This document shows, one piece after another, positions 25,435 through 34,162 of a stretch of 64,000 nucleotides of DNA. The stretch's first letter is position 1. Each line of letters opens with the position of its first letter. The stretch is taken from the NCBI GenBank assembly GCA_017512145.1, contig JAFWHB010000022.1:62001-126000 (forward strand), written 5' to 3'. The notes beneath the pieces are model-generated. The model saw nothing but the letters and a program-made list of their open reading frames with translations, did not search any database and was not told the DNA's origin. Source of the DNA: Mogibacterium sp. Lineage in GTDB: Bacteria > Bacillota > Clostridia > Peptostreptococcales > Anaerovoracaceae. The position numbers and the translations under genes were made by a program.

Positions 25435-26805
25435 TTACAGATCTTCAGGCTGCGGAGGGATGAATGCAAATGCCTTCACAAGGTCCTCATCTGAAGGAAT
25501 GTAATCTGTCATAGTTCCGTCATTATACTGCTGATAAGCCATCAGGTCAAAGTATCCTGTTCCGGAAAGTCCGAGAAGAATGACTTTCTCTTCGCCTGAC
25601 TCTTTGCACTCAAGTGCGATGTCTATCGCACCCTTGATCGCATGGCCGCTCTCAGGTGCAGGCAGGATTCCTTCCGCTTTGGCAAATATCTCTGCTGCCT
25701 GGAATACCTCTGTCTGCTCATATGCTCTTGCCTCCATCATGCCCTGATGGTAGAGCTCTGAGATAATAGTGCTCATGCCGTGGAATCTCAGTCCTCCCGC
25801 ATGTATCGGCGATGGGATGAAGCCATTTCCGAGAGTATACATCTTAGCAAGCGGGCAGACATTTCCTGTATCGCAGAAATCATACATGTATTTGCCTCTT
25901 GTAAGGCTCGGGCATGATGCCGGCTCTACTGCGACAAATCTGTAATCCGCCTCGCCTCTCAGCTTCTCTCCCATGAACGGTGCGATAAGTCCTCCGAGGT
26001 TCGATCCGCCTCCTGTGCAGCCCACAATGATATCCGGCTTGACTCCGATCTTCTCAAATGCCTTGTGAGCTTCGAGGCCGATAACGCTCTGGTGCAGAAG
26101 CACTTGATTCAGAACACTTCCGAGAACATATCTGTAGCCTTCACGTGTGACAGCAGCCTCGACAGCCTCCGAAATAGCGCATCCAAGGCTTCCTGTTGTT
26201 CCAGGGAACTGCTCGAGGATCTTCCTTCCTATCTGTGTAGTATCTGACGGTGACGGAGTGACACTTGCGCCATAAGTCCTCATGACCTCTCTGCGGAACG
26301 GTTTCTGCTCATATGAGCCTTTTACCATATATACTATGCAGTCAAGGCCAAAGTGTGCCGCTGCCATCGAAAGAGCTGTTCCCCACTGTCCTGCTCCTGT
26401 CTCTGTGGTAATTCCCTTGAGGCCCTGCTGCTTGGCGTAGTATGCCTGAGCTGCTGCTGAGTTCAGCTTGTGGCTTCCGGACGTATTATTACCTTCGAAC
26501 TTAAAGTAGATCTTGGCAGGTGTGCCGAGAGCCTTCTCAAGGTTGAATGCTCTGACAAGCGGCGAAGGTCTGTAGATCTTGTAATAATCTCTGATTCCCT
26601 CTGGGATCTCGAAATATCTTGTGTCATCGTCGAGTTCCTGCTGTACGAGCTCCTTACAGAATACGCCTTCAAGCTCCTCTGCTGTCATAGGCTTAAGTGT
26701 GCCCGGATTAACAAGAGGTGCAGGCTTTACCTTCATGTCCGCTCTCAGATTGTAATAATGAGTAGGGATCTCTTCCTCTGTCAGATAGATACGGTAGTTT
26801 TCCAT
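25435..26805 (-). CDS. trpB: Tryptophan synthase beta-like protein TrpB2
   Basis: 456 residues from ATG at 26805, with AAGGAG upstream; 43 extra in-frame residues before it overlap the T-box leader. It is a PLP enzyme of the TrpB2 type (longer N-terminus, no need for a canonical TrpA). The PLP lysine lies in NNTSGSHKLNSA, followed by ETGAGQWGTALS, the glycine-rich phosphate loop VGCTGGGSNLGG and ALVEP-like VAVEPASCPS. It makes tryptophan from indole and serine. No trpA or other trp gene is adjacent, so it may salvage indole. Regulated by the tryptophan T-box directly upstream. Confidence 0.93.
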   Translation of the reverse strand: MENYRIYLTEEEIPTHYYNLRADMKVKPAPLVNPGTLKPMTAEELEGVFCKELVQQELDDDTRYFEIPEGIRDYYKIYRPSPLVRAFNLEKALGTPAKIYFKFEGNNTSGSHKLNSAAAQAYYAKQQGLKGITTETGAGQWGTALSMAAAHFGLDCIVYMVKGSYEQKPFRREVMRTYGASVTPSPSDTTQIGRKILEQFPGTTGSLGCAISEAVEAAVTREGYRYVLGSVLNQVLLHQSVIGLEAHKAFEKIGVKPDIIVGCTGGGSNLGGLIAPFMGEKLRGEADYRFVAVEPASCPSLTRGKYMYDFCDTGNVCPLAKMYTLGNGFIPSPIHAGGLRFHGMSTIISELYHQGMMEARAYEQTEVFQAAEIFAKAEGILPAPESGHAIKGAIDIALECKESGEEKVILLGLSGTGYFDLMAYQQYNDGTMTDYIPSDEDLVKAFAFIPPQPEDL

Positions 26806-26864
26806 GGCTTTGTTCTCCTTTCTTCTTAAAGCCTGTGAGTGTGATGCTTTGCCGGTGAACAAAG

Positions 26865-27166
26865 TATGAAAAAAGCTCCTGTCCCGGCAAAAAATATTTG
26901 CTGGGACAAGAGCTGCAAAATCTAACATAGACATACAAATTTATCTCTTGCGGTGCCACCCGGCTTGGCAGAGTCGCCTCTGCCCACTCACTGCATACCA
27001 ACATATGCATCATTTGTTAACGAAGTTTACTCTCCGTCTCCCATACTCAGGGCAAAGCCCCTTTCCTGTCGCCCTCAGGAGTCCATTCAGATCCGCCTCC
27101 ACATGCTGCCCTCTCACCGTCGGCAGCTCGCTCGTATGCAAGCATCGGAACCTACTCACTCTCCCT
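26865..27166 (-). ncRNA. Tryptophan T-box leader with terminator
   Basis: Minus-strand leader of trpB2. Stem I begins AGAGTGAGTAGG (27151-27162). The specifier loop reads CTGAATGGACTCC, giving specifier codon TGG (Trp) at 27083-27085. The T-box sequence GGGTGGCACCGC lies at 26950-26961. Its TGGC should pair with the ACCA-type end of a tRNA with discriminator G, as tRNA-Trp has. The terminator, AGCTCTTGTCCCAGC.. paired with GCCGGGACAGGAGCT and a run of six T, spans about 26868-26915. Uncharged tRNA-Trp should allow read-through. Short frames inside are not genes. Confidence 0.95.
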
Positions 27167-27503
27167 CAAAGGTTTATTGGGTATTTAATTGTACATTGTT
27201 GTTAGTGTACTCTTATTGACCAATTAAATCAACAATTGTACTGCACACAATAAAATGCAAAATAATGCACAAATATTACGCTTAGCTTGATGCGAACGAT
27301 ATCCACGCATCCCGCAATATTCGTTCGGATTTGTCTCAAAATATCGTCAAAAAGTATCTATTTCTACACTTTTTACAGTGCAATTCCAATCTTGTAATTG
27401 AGGAAGTTAAGGAATGGTTATATCATAATTACGTACTTTATAAGGGGGAGTATTTTTGAAAAATACTTTCTCTAATTTATTTCTTAAGAAAAGAGGTATA
27501 TAT

Positions 27504-28844
27504 ATGGAAAATTTCTTTAAGCTCAAGGAACACGGAACTGACGTGAAGACTGAGATTATTGCCGGAGCTACTACGTTCCTCTCAATGGTCTACATTCTCG
27601 CAGTAAACCCAAGCATCCTTTCTGCTTCCGGTATGGACAGTGCTTCGATCTTCACTGCAACAGCTGTATCTGCTGCATTCGCAACACTGTGCATGGCATT
27701 CCTTGCTAACTACCCTGTCGCACTTGCTTCCGGAATGGGCCTGAATGCTTACTTTGCATTCACAGTCTGCCCAATGGTAGGAACAGACAGACCTTGGGAA
27801 GTTGCTCTTGCTGCTGTTCTGTGCGAAGGTATCGTTTTCATCCTTCTCTCTTTCACTAACTTCAGAGAGTCTCTGGTAAACGATATCCCTCAGAACCTGA
27901 AGTCCTCGATCTCCGTTGGTATCGGTCTCTTCATCGCTATCATCGGTCTCAAGAACTCCGGTGCTGTAAGCGTAACAACCGAGGGCGGAATCGCTCTTGG
28001 CAACATGGGTGATGCTGCTATCTGCCTTTCACTTGTCGGTATCCTCGTTATTGCCTTCCTTGCACACAAGGGCGCTAAGGGTGCTATCTTCTACGGAATC
28101 CTGATCACATGGGTTCTCGGCATGATCGCACAGGCAATTGGCTGGTATGTACCAGATCCTGAAGCCGGAGTATACAGCGTATATCCTAACTTCTCCATCA
28201 GCGGAGTCAAGATGGATTACTTCTTCTCCTTCGACTTTGCATGGATCGGATCACACGCTCTCCAGTTCATCGTAATCGTATTCTCCTTCCTGTATGTAGA
28301 TATCTTCGATACAGTAGGAACACTCATCGGTGTAGCTGCAAAGGCTGACCTCCTTGACGAAGACGGCAAGCTTCCTAAGGCTAAGCAGGCTCTTCTCTCC
28401 GATGCTATCGGAACATGCATTGGTGCTATCTGCGGAACTTCCACAGTAACATCATTCGTTGAGTCATCAGCTGGTGCTGCAGTAGGCGGAAAGACTGGAC
28501 TTACATCTGTAACAACAGGCGTCCTCTTCATCATTTCCCTTATTCTCTCACCACTCTTCCTCTCCGTACCAAGCTTCGCTACAACACCTGCTCTGGTATA
28601 TGTAGGATACCTGATGATGACACAGATCAAGAACGTTAAGTTCGAAAACGCTCCAATGTCCGACATCATCTCCGCATTCCTCGCAATCATCATGATGCCA
28701 TTCACATCATCAATTGCTAACGGAATCATGTTCGGAATCATCTCCTACCTCGTACTCAAGGTACTCGAAGGAAATGCAAAGGACGTTAAGCCGGTAATGT
28801 GGATCTCCGGAGCACTCTTCGTGCTCTACATGATAGTAGGCTAA
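27504..28844 (+). CDS. NCS2 purine permease (AzgA/PbuG family)
   Basis: 446 residues from ATG 27504 (AGAGG 7 bases upstream). A TTG at 27456 with the stronger site AAGGGGGAG 5 bases upstream would add 16 residues and cannot be excluded; family members usually start at the chosen site (FFKLKEHGTDVKTE). Multiple membrane segments are present. Diagnostic motifs are AGATTFLSMVYILAVNP, LASGMGLNAYFAFTV, FLYVDIFDTVGTLIGVA, and CGTSTVTSFVESSAG with its conserved Thr/Ser/Glu substrate region. It imports adenine, guanine or hypoxanthine by proton symport. No purine riboswitch was recognised upstream. Confidence 0.93.
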   Translation: MENFFKLKEHGTDVKTEIIAGATTFLSMVYILAVNPSILSASGMDSASIFTATAVSAAFATLCMAFLANYPVALASGMGLNAYFAFTVCPMVGTDRPWEVALAAVLCEGIVFILLSFTNFRESLVNDIPQNLKSSISVGIGLFIAIIGLKNSGAVSVTTEGGIALGNMGDAAICLSLVGILVIAFLAHKGAKGAIFYGILITWVLGMIAQAIGWYVPDPEAGVYSVYPNFSISGVKMDYFFSFDFAWIGSHALQFIVIVFSFLYVDIFDTVGTLIGVAAKADLLDEDGKLPKAKQALLSDAIGTCIGAICGTSTVTSFVESSAGAAVGGKTGLTSVTTGVLFIISLILSPLFLSVPSFATTPALVYVGYLMMTQIKNVKFENAPMSDIISAFLAIIMMPFTSSIANGIMFGIISYLVLKVLEGNAKDVKPVMWISGALFVLYMIVG

Positions 28845-28856
28845 TCAAGACTTTTT

Positions 28857-28980
28857 AAATAATAATAAAGGGAAAACAGGACATGTACTATTGCTTCGCT
28901 CGAGTCCTCGAAGCCACTGCTGAGCAGAGGCTTCTGCGGGATTCTTGCTCCGCAATGCACATGTCCTGTTTTAATTATTA
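28857..28980. other. Long multi-hairpin element after the purine permease gene
   Basis: Perfect 14-base arms AAAACAGGACATGT (28873-28886) and ACATGTCCTGTTTT (28959-28972) enclose 72 bases. Inside, ATTGC (28890-28894) can pair with GCAAT (28952-28956). Further hairpins are CTTCG/CGAAG (about 28894-28912), AGCC-CTGC/GCAG-GGCT (28912-28932) and TGCGG/CCGCA (28935-28954, competing with GCAAT). Flanking TAATAAT/ATTATTA extend it. The last arm ends in TTTT on the plus strand, so it may terminate the permease transcript, but it is far larger than a normal terminator. A ncRNA or mobile hairpin element are alternatives. Confidence 0.6.
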
Positions 28981-28999
28981 GTTATTTAATAACTTGATT

Positions 29000-29069
29000 A
29001 TCTGGGGGGCTGCTCCGCAGATTCTCCTGCCGGTTTGTTCGCAGCGCGACATGCCGGATTTTTTTTTAA
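29000..29069 (+). terminator. Hairpin pair with strong T-run terminator
   Basis: First hairpin ATCTG/CAGAT (about 29000-29022, with G-rich/C pairs inside). Then TGCCGG...CGC/GCG...TGCCGG forms an imperfect hairpin at about 29028-29058, followed by a run of nine to ten T at 29059-29067. The octamer GCTCCGCA at 29012-29019 also occurs in the preceding element at 28947-28954. From 29070 to 29220 I see no gene. It contains a nine-G run at 29102-29109 and otherwise nothing I recognise. Confidence 0.6.
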
Positions 29070-29231
29070 TTGTATCTTTTCTTTTCTGCCTTCACTCCAG
29101 CGGGGGGGGCGCTGATATTGCTTGAATATGTAGCACAGATTCTCTATTTCCTTTGATTACTTGCTACTGTTATGTATTGTTAGGATGTGTATGTCCTTCC
29201 CCGCGCCGCTCCTTTTCATCGCGCACTAAAA

Positions 29232-29253
29232 AACCGCGATTTGACTCGCGGTT
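29232..29253 (-). terminator. Terminator of the dnaE-flavodoxin unit
   Basis: AACCGCGA / TCGCGGTT, 8-base stem and 6-base loop, followed on the minus strand by TTTTTT. It lies 27 bases after the flavodoxin stop. Confidence 0.85.
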
Positions 29254-29279
29254 AATGGGTTTGTGTTGATTGATATTGA

Positions 29280-29846
29280 TTACTGATCGAGTTTTTTCTT
29301 GGCGTCTTTGACGAGGGATGCTATGTTCTCTCGGCGCACCATGTCGACACCGTTGTCGATGCGGTCTCTGATCTTGTTGGCCTGAAGCTTTGCATCCGGG
29401 GTGCTGCCGGACAGGAGGACCGTACGCATGATCTTCATCATGAATTTGTCGCCGCCTGTTACGGATGCAGGATCGTATCTGCCGCCGAGGATGTACATGA
29501 TAGATTTGTTCTCATTCTTAGGATCAAGTTTGCCTATGCTGTAGCCCCAGACCTGTGCATAGTTCTCTGCTGTCTCATCTGCAAATCCCACGCCGAATAC
29601 TATCAGCTTCTTCATCAGCTCGTCGTCGAGGAGCCTTGCAAATTTGTCGAAGTCGACGATGCCGCTGCCTCTTATCCAGCCACCGTAGACGATACAATCA
29701 TACTCGTACAGATTGAAAGCATCGCGGCCTGACGTGCTGATATCTGCAAGAGGGACCGCTTTACATCCAAGGTCTTCAGCGATCCACTCTGCATATTGTT
29801 TGGTTGAACCTCTCTTGGAGGTGTATATCACTATTGCTTTTCCCAT
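29280..29846 (-). CDS. Flavodoxin-domain protein
   Basis: 188 residues. The N-terminus VIYTSKRGSTKQYAEWIAEDL is a flavodoxin phosphate-binding loop (T/S-x-x-G-x-T pattern), followed by DCIVYGGWIRGSGIVDFDKF for the second FMN loop, as in the HemG-like flavodoxin group. The C-terminal 60 residues are helical and basic (KFMMKIMRTVLL, VKDAKKKLDQ). It probably carries electrons with bound FMN; partner unknown. It starts 6 bases after dnaE and shares its terminator, which need not mean a shared function. Confidence 0.82.
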   Translation of the reverse strand: MGKAIVIYTSKRGSTKQYAEWIAEDLGCKAVPLADISTSGRDAFNLYEYDCIVYGGWIRGSGIVDFDKFARLLDDELMKKLIVFGVGFADETAENYAQVWGYSIGKLDPKNENKSIMYILGGRYDPASVTGGDKFMMKIMRTVLLSGSTPDAKLQANKIRDRIDNGVDMVRRENIASLVKDAKKKLDQ

Positions 29847-29852
29847 ATTGTG

Positions 29853-32800
29853 TTATCCTTTGACATTTGCTTCGCCCAGGAGCCTGGTAAGCTTGGCTCT
29901 GAGTTCGTCTGTCAGTTCTATTCTGTTCTCGGCTTTGAGTCTCAGAGGCTTGGAACCAGGCAGGTATACGAGGACGTCTCTGCTGCCCGGATACAGGCTC
30001 ATCATATCTGTCAGATGATACAGCATGCCTCTGGCATCTCTGTGCATCCTCAGAACTTCATCTGTTACTCTCAGCTTGACAAGGTTGGCTTCGTCGATCA
30101 CAGGGGCCGGGCTGGCTGATCTGGCTGCGGCCTGATTGCCTCTTGCATAGCCGTTTGAGCTGCCGTTGCCGTAACCATTGCCGTTGCCGCCGCCGTTTCC
30201 ATATCCATTACCGTTGCCATAGCCGTTATTACCATAACCGCCACCATTACCATTGCGGTAGCCTCGGCCGCGGGCTAGTTCGCTGATTCGCTCGACTGGA
30301 ACGATGTCTTCTATAAGAATCTCCGCATCGCTCTCGTCCTTAAAGCTGACCCTGCCGGAAATTCCGACAATCTGATCATTGCGGACGAGGTTGCGCTTCT
30401 TCTCGTAGACCTTAGGGAAAACTATTCCGTCGATGACGCCATCGTAATCCTCGACTGTGAGCCTTGCCATTTCCTGTGATTTGCGGGTGATCATCGTGCG
30501 TACGCCGCTGATCATTCCGGCCATGATGACAAAGTCTCCGTCATCGAACTTCGATGTGTTGATTATGATGCTGTCATCTCCGCCTGTGAACTCTTCCCCG
30601 CCTGCTGTCAGGTCTGAAGTGCGGGCAGTTATGTTATTGTTGATCACATCTGCGTATTCATCCAGCGGATGCCCTGAGAGATAGACGCCGAGCATCTCCT
30701 TCTCCATTGCAAGCTTGGTGTCACCAGGAAAATCAGCAAGCTTTGGCAGGGACGGTGTTATGATGGTCTCAGAAGCAAAGTCTTCCATCTGGAACAGACT
30801 TATCTGAGCGTGACCGCCTGTCTTAGCCCTCTTCTGAGCTCTCTGGACGGCATCATCACAGACAGCCATCAGCACTGCTCTGTTCGGATTTATCTCATCG
30901 AAAGCGCCTGCCTGTATCAGAGATTCAATGGCCTTCCTGTTGAGTTCTCCTGCTTCGATAGCATTGATGAACTCATACACATCGTTGGTCTCAGGCACTT
31001 CGTCACGGGCTCTGATTATTGCGTCGATGATTCCCGTACCGACATTCTTGACGCTGAGGAGGCCGAATCTGATGCTACCGTTCTCGGTGCTGAAATTCCT
31101 CTGGCTCCTGAGAACCGAAGGAGGCAGCAGCTTGATGCCCATTTCACGGCAGTTCCTGACATAGTCTGCGGTATGTCTTGCATCCCCTGCCATGCTGCTC
31201 ATGAGAGCTGCCATGAATTCGACCGGATAATGAGTCTTTAGATAAGCAGTCTCATAGGAAATCACGGCATATGCAGCAGCATGCGACTTATTGAAAGCAT
31301 ATGAAGCAAAGCTTACCATATCTTCGAATATGGTCTCTGCGGCAGCGGCCGGAACTCCGTTCGCCACGCATCCTGCGATCTCGGCACTTCCATCTTCAGC
31401 GGTCTTGCCATTGATGAAGTATTCCTTCTCCTCGAGCATGACACTCATCTTCTTCTTGCTCATCGCCCTTCTTACAAGGTCAGAACGTCCGAATGAGTAG
31501 CCGCCGAGGTCTCTTACGATCTGCATTACCTGCTCCTGATAGATCAGGCAGCCATATGTAACATCGAGTATCGGCCTGAGATGAGGATCGACATATTTGA
31601 TATTGTCAGGGTGTTTCTTATTCTCTATATACTTTGGGATCGAGTCCATCGGGCCAGGCCTGTAAAGCGCGATTCCCGCAACTATATCCTCGAAGCACGA
31701 CGGTCTGAGATTCTTCATGAAGTCCGTCATGCCGCCACTCTCAAGCTGGAAAACGCCTTTGGTATTGCCGTCAGCAATCAGCTTGTAGACCTCAGGATCA
31801 TCGTATCCCATCTTCGCCCAGTCGATCGTGACACCATGGTTGGCTTCGATCATTCTTAGAGCATCCCTGATGACCGTGAGGTTCCTCAGTCCGAGGAAGT
31901 CCATCTTTAGAAGTCCCAGTTCCTCGATAGTCGTCATGTTGAACTGAGTCGCAAGTCCCTTGTCAGATGCGTAAAGCGGCACATATTCGTCCAGCGGAAG
32001 CTTGGAAATAACGATGCCCGCTGCATGTGTCGAAGCGTGTCTCGGCAGACCTTCGAGTGCCATAGAAAGATCGAGCACCTGCTTGACAAGCGGCTCTGTC
32101 TCATAACGCCTCTTGAGATCAGGATTGACCTCGAGCGCCTTGGCGATAGTGATTCCAAGCTCATTCGGAATGGCTTTGGCAATCTCATCACCCTCCTGAT
32201 ACGTCGCATTAAGAGCCCTCGCGATATCTCTGACAGCGGCCTTGGCCTTAAGAGTACCGAAAGTGATGATCTGCGAAACTTTGTCTTTGCCGTACTTGCG
32301 GATTACGTAGTCGATGACCTCCTGACGTCTCTCGATGCAGAAGTCAACATCGATATCCGGCATGCTGACTCTCTCAGGGTTGAGGAATCTCTCGAAGATC
32401 AGGTTGTATCTGATTGGGTCTATCTCAGTGATATCAAGGCTGTAAGCGACAATACTGCCTGCTGCCGAGCCACGGCCCGGACCGACTGCAATGCCGTTGG
32501 TCTTGGCGTAATGGATGAAATCCCAGACTATGAGGAAGTACTCAACATAACCCATATTCTCAATGACCGAAAGTTCCGTCTCGAGACGCTTCCTGTACTG
32601 TGAGGACGGATCCATTGCATCCTTGCCATAGCGCTTTACAAGGCCCTCATAGCAAAGCTTGCGGAGGTAGTCGTCGCAACTTGCGCCTTCCGGCGGAATG
32701 TACTCTGGCAGATGGTACTGGCCAAAGGTGAATTCGACATTGCACCTCTCTGCGATCTCATGCGACCTCTCGACAGCATCAGGCATATCCGGGAAAAGCT

Positions 32801-33551
32801 CGAGCATCTCAGCTTCAGACTTGACGTAGAACTCGTCATTTTCGAATCTCATGCGGTTCTCATCCGTGATATTAGTCTGTGTCTGGATGCACATCAGAAT
32901 TTCCTGTGCCCTGGCATCTTCTTTCCTTATATAATGTGCGTCATTAGTCGCTACCAGAGGCGTGCCGATATCCCCGGAGAGTCTCTTAAGGCCTTCGATT
33001 ACTTTCTTGTCCTCTTCAGTCAGGTGATTCTGGACTTCGAGGAAGAAATTATTCTCTCCGAATATCGATCTGAGCTCAAGAGCTTCCTTTCTGGCGCCCT
33101 CGTAATCATTATTCAGCAGCATTCTCTGGACATTGCCCGCAAGGCAGCCTGACAAGCAGATAAGGCCTCCGCTGAACTGTCTCAGGAGGTTCTTATCTAC
33201 TCTTGGCTTGAAGTAGAACCCATCTACATAGCTGCGTGACACGATCTTGACCAGATTGCTGTATCCTTCCTGTGTCTCTGCAAGAAGTATCAGGTGGCCT
33301 GAGTTCCTGTCGCGGCTGACATCCTTGTCATACATGGTTCTTGCGGCTGTATAGACCTCGCATCCAATGACAGGCTTGATGCCGGCTTTCTTGCAGGATT
33401 TATAGAAATCTACCACACCAAACATGGCGCCATGGTCAGTGATGGCACACGAATCCATCCCGAGCTCCTTTACGTATTCAGGCAGCTGGGATATTCTGCT
33501 CATTCCATCAAGCAGGCTGTATTCAGTATGGCAATGTAAATGCGTAAACAT
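29853..33551 (-). CDS. dnaE: DNA polymerase III alpha subunit DnaE
   Basis: 1232 residues, the replicative polymerase of the C-family. The PHP domain comes first (FTHLHCHTEYSLLDG, ITDHGAMFG), then the palm with GPGRGSAAGS and PDIDVDF (catalytic Asp pair), the helix-hairpin region (LIYQEQVM, GYSFGRSDLVRRAM, FNKSHAAAYA), and an OB domain (VIMAGMISGVRTMITRKS). Residues about 1095-1139 are a Gly/Asn/Tyr-rich low-complexity stretch, followed by a 90-residue C-terminal domain (LVKLRVTD.., VLVYLPG), a type seen in some DnaE proteins. The low-complexity stretch is unusual. The downstream flavodoxin gene is 6 bases away. Confidence 0.96.
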   Translation of the reverse strand: MFTHLHCHTEYSLLDGMSRISQLPEYVKELGMDSCAITDHGAMFGVVDFYKSCKKAGIKPVIGCEVYTAARTMYDKDVSRDRNSGHLILLAETQEGYSNLVKIVSRSYVDGFYFKPRVDKNLLRQFSGGLICLSGCLAGNVQRMLLNNDYEGARKEALELRSIFGENNFFLEVQNHLTEEDKKVIEGLKRLSGDIGTPLVATNDAHYIRKEDARAQEILMCIQTQTNITDENRMRFENDEFYVKSEAEMLELFPDMPDAVERSHEIAERCNVEFTFGQYHLPEYIPPEGASCDDYLRKLCYEGLVKRYGKDAMDPSSQYRKRLETELSVIENMGYVEYFLIVWDFIHYAKTNGIAVGPGRGSAAGSIVAYSLDITEIDPIRYNLIFERFLNPERVSMPDIDVDFCIERRQEVIDYVIRKYGKDKVSQIITFGTLKAKAAVRDIARALNATYQEGDEIAKAIPNELGITIAKALEVNPDLKRRYETEPLVKQVLDLSMALEGLPRHASTHAAGIVISKLPLDEYVPLYASDKGLATQFNMTTIEELGLLKMDFLGLRNLTVIRDALRMIEANHGVTIDWAKMGYDDPEVYKLIADGNTKGVFQLESGGMTDFMKNLRPSCFEDIVAGIALYRPGPMDSIPKYIENKKHPDNIKYVDPHLRPILDVTYGCLIYQEQVMQIVRDLGGYSFGRSDLVRRAMSKKKMSVMLEEKEYFINGKTAEDGSAEIAGCVANGVPAAAAETIFEDMVSFASYAFNKSHAAAYAVISYETAYLKTHYPVEFMAALMSSMAGDARHTADYVRNCREMGIKLLPPSVLRSQRNFSTENGSIRFGLLSVKNVGTGIIDAIIRARDEVPETNDVYEFINAIEAGELNRKAIESLIQAGAFDEINPNRAVLMAVCDDAVQRAQKRAKTGGHAQISLFQMEDFASETIITPSLPKLADFPGDTKLAMEKEMLGVYLSGHPLDEYADVINNNITARTSDLTAGGEEFTGGDDSIIINTSKFDDGDFVIMAGMISGVRTMITRKSQEMARLTVEDYDGVIDGIVFPKVYEKKRNLVRNDQIVGISGRVSFKDESDAEILIEDIVPVERISELARGRGYRNGNGGGYGNNGYGNGNGYGNGGGNGNGYGNGSSNGYARGNQAAARSASPAPVIDEANLVKLRVTDEVLRMHRDARGMLYHLTDMMSLYPGSRDVLVYLPGSKPLRLKAENRIELTDELRAKLTRLLGEANVKG
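30135..30269 (-). repeat. Gly/Asn/Tyr repeat-coding tract inside dnaE
   Basis: Degenerate in-frame repeats of GGY-AAY-GGN-TAY-type codons encode units such as GYGNGNGYGN over about 45 codons. The tract sits between the OB domain and the C-terminal domain of DnaE. Copy-number variation by slippage is possible. Confidence 0.8.
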
Positions 33552-33624
33552 AAATCTGAATCAATGTCTCCTTCTATGATGGTGATTATACACCCTAAGG
33601 CACACCGTGTCGATGAATGAAAAA

Positions 33625-33648
33625 ACTCCCACCGTAACCGGTGGGAGT
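33625..33648 (-). terminator. Terminator of the prd operon
   Basis: Ten-base perfect stem ACTCCCACCG / CGGTGGGAGT with a 4-base loop, followed by TTTTTT on the minus strand. It lies 17 bases after the prdE stop. Confidence 0.93.
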
Positions 33649-33664
33649 CTGTGTCAGGACTGTA

Positions 33665-34150
33665 TTAATACCACTTCTGTCCGCGCTCTTTCTTGAGCAT
33701 TGCGATTTTGAGTCTCTTGATGCATTCTCTTACATCATCCTCAGTGTAGTTATTCTCACCGACGATGTTAGACTCGATGCCCTCAGGATTCTTGTTGAAG
33801 TCAACTACATTAGCAAGGAACGGGCTCTCTACTACGAAAGTTCCTGCTGTTCCGCTCCAGTTGAGACCTGCAACAGGGATTCCCCTCTCGCCTATCTCAT
33901 TGACGCAGTTGACATAGTCAACGTCCAGGTTGCCCCAGCCATCTGTCTCAACAATAACGCCATCAGGACGTGCGCACTCAGCAACTACAGCAGCAGTACG
34001 TGAGCATCTGATCTTCTCTTCGTTGCCCTCAGGAGATCCGAAAACAAGAACTCCCATCAGGTCGATTCCTTCGTCTTCTCCGAGGATCTCAATCAGAGGA
34101 TCTCTGAAGTGATGAAGGCTTGTTTCTTTGGTTGAAGGACCTACTCCCAT
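33665..34150 (-). CDS. prdE: Proline reductase cluster protein PrdE
   Basis: 161 residues. It is homologous to the C-terminal, post-cleavage part of PrdA. Its start GVGPSTKETSLHHFRDPLIE lines up with CIGPASKEMSRHYWREPLVY in PrdA (residue 423 on), and both continue with D(V/L)GV(I/L)F(V)GSP and ET(D/E)G(W/F)GN-VD blocks. PrdE lacks the cysteine that becomes the pyruvoyl group; its initiator Met-Gly-Val takes that position. Function is not known in detail. PrdD and PrdE are conserved partners of D-proline reductase and together look like a split, non-cleaving PrdA. Starts 12 bases after prdD; operon ends here. Confidence 0.9.
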   Translation of the reverse strand: MGVGPSTKETSLHHFRDPLIEILGEDEGIDLMGVLVFGSPEGNEEKIRCSRTAAVVAECARPDGVIVETDGWGNLDVDYVNCVNEIGERGIPVAGLNWSGTAGTFVVESPFLANVVDFNKNPEGIESNIVGENNYTEDDVRECIKRLKIAMLKKERGQKWY

Positions 34151-34162
34151 GACTCTACCTCC

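Noticed and set aside
26708..27219. Short frames on both strands before trpB2
   Set aside because: They lie in the T-box leader; structure and motifs explain the region.
27241..27455. Purine riboswitch upstream of the purine permease
   Set aside because: A TATTTCTACAC string near 27357 recalls the J2/3 motif, but the other core elements and pairing P1-P3 are missing.
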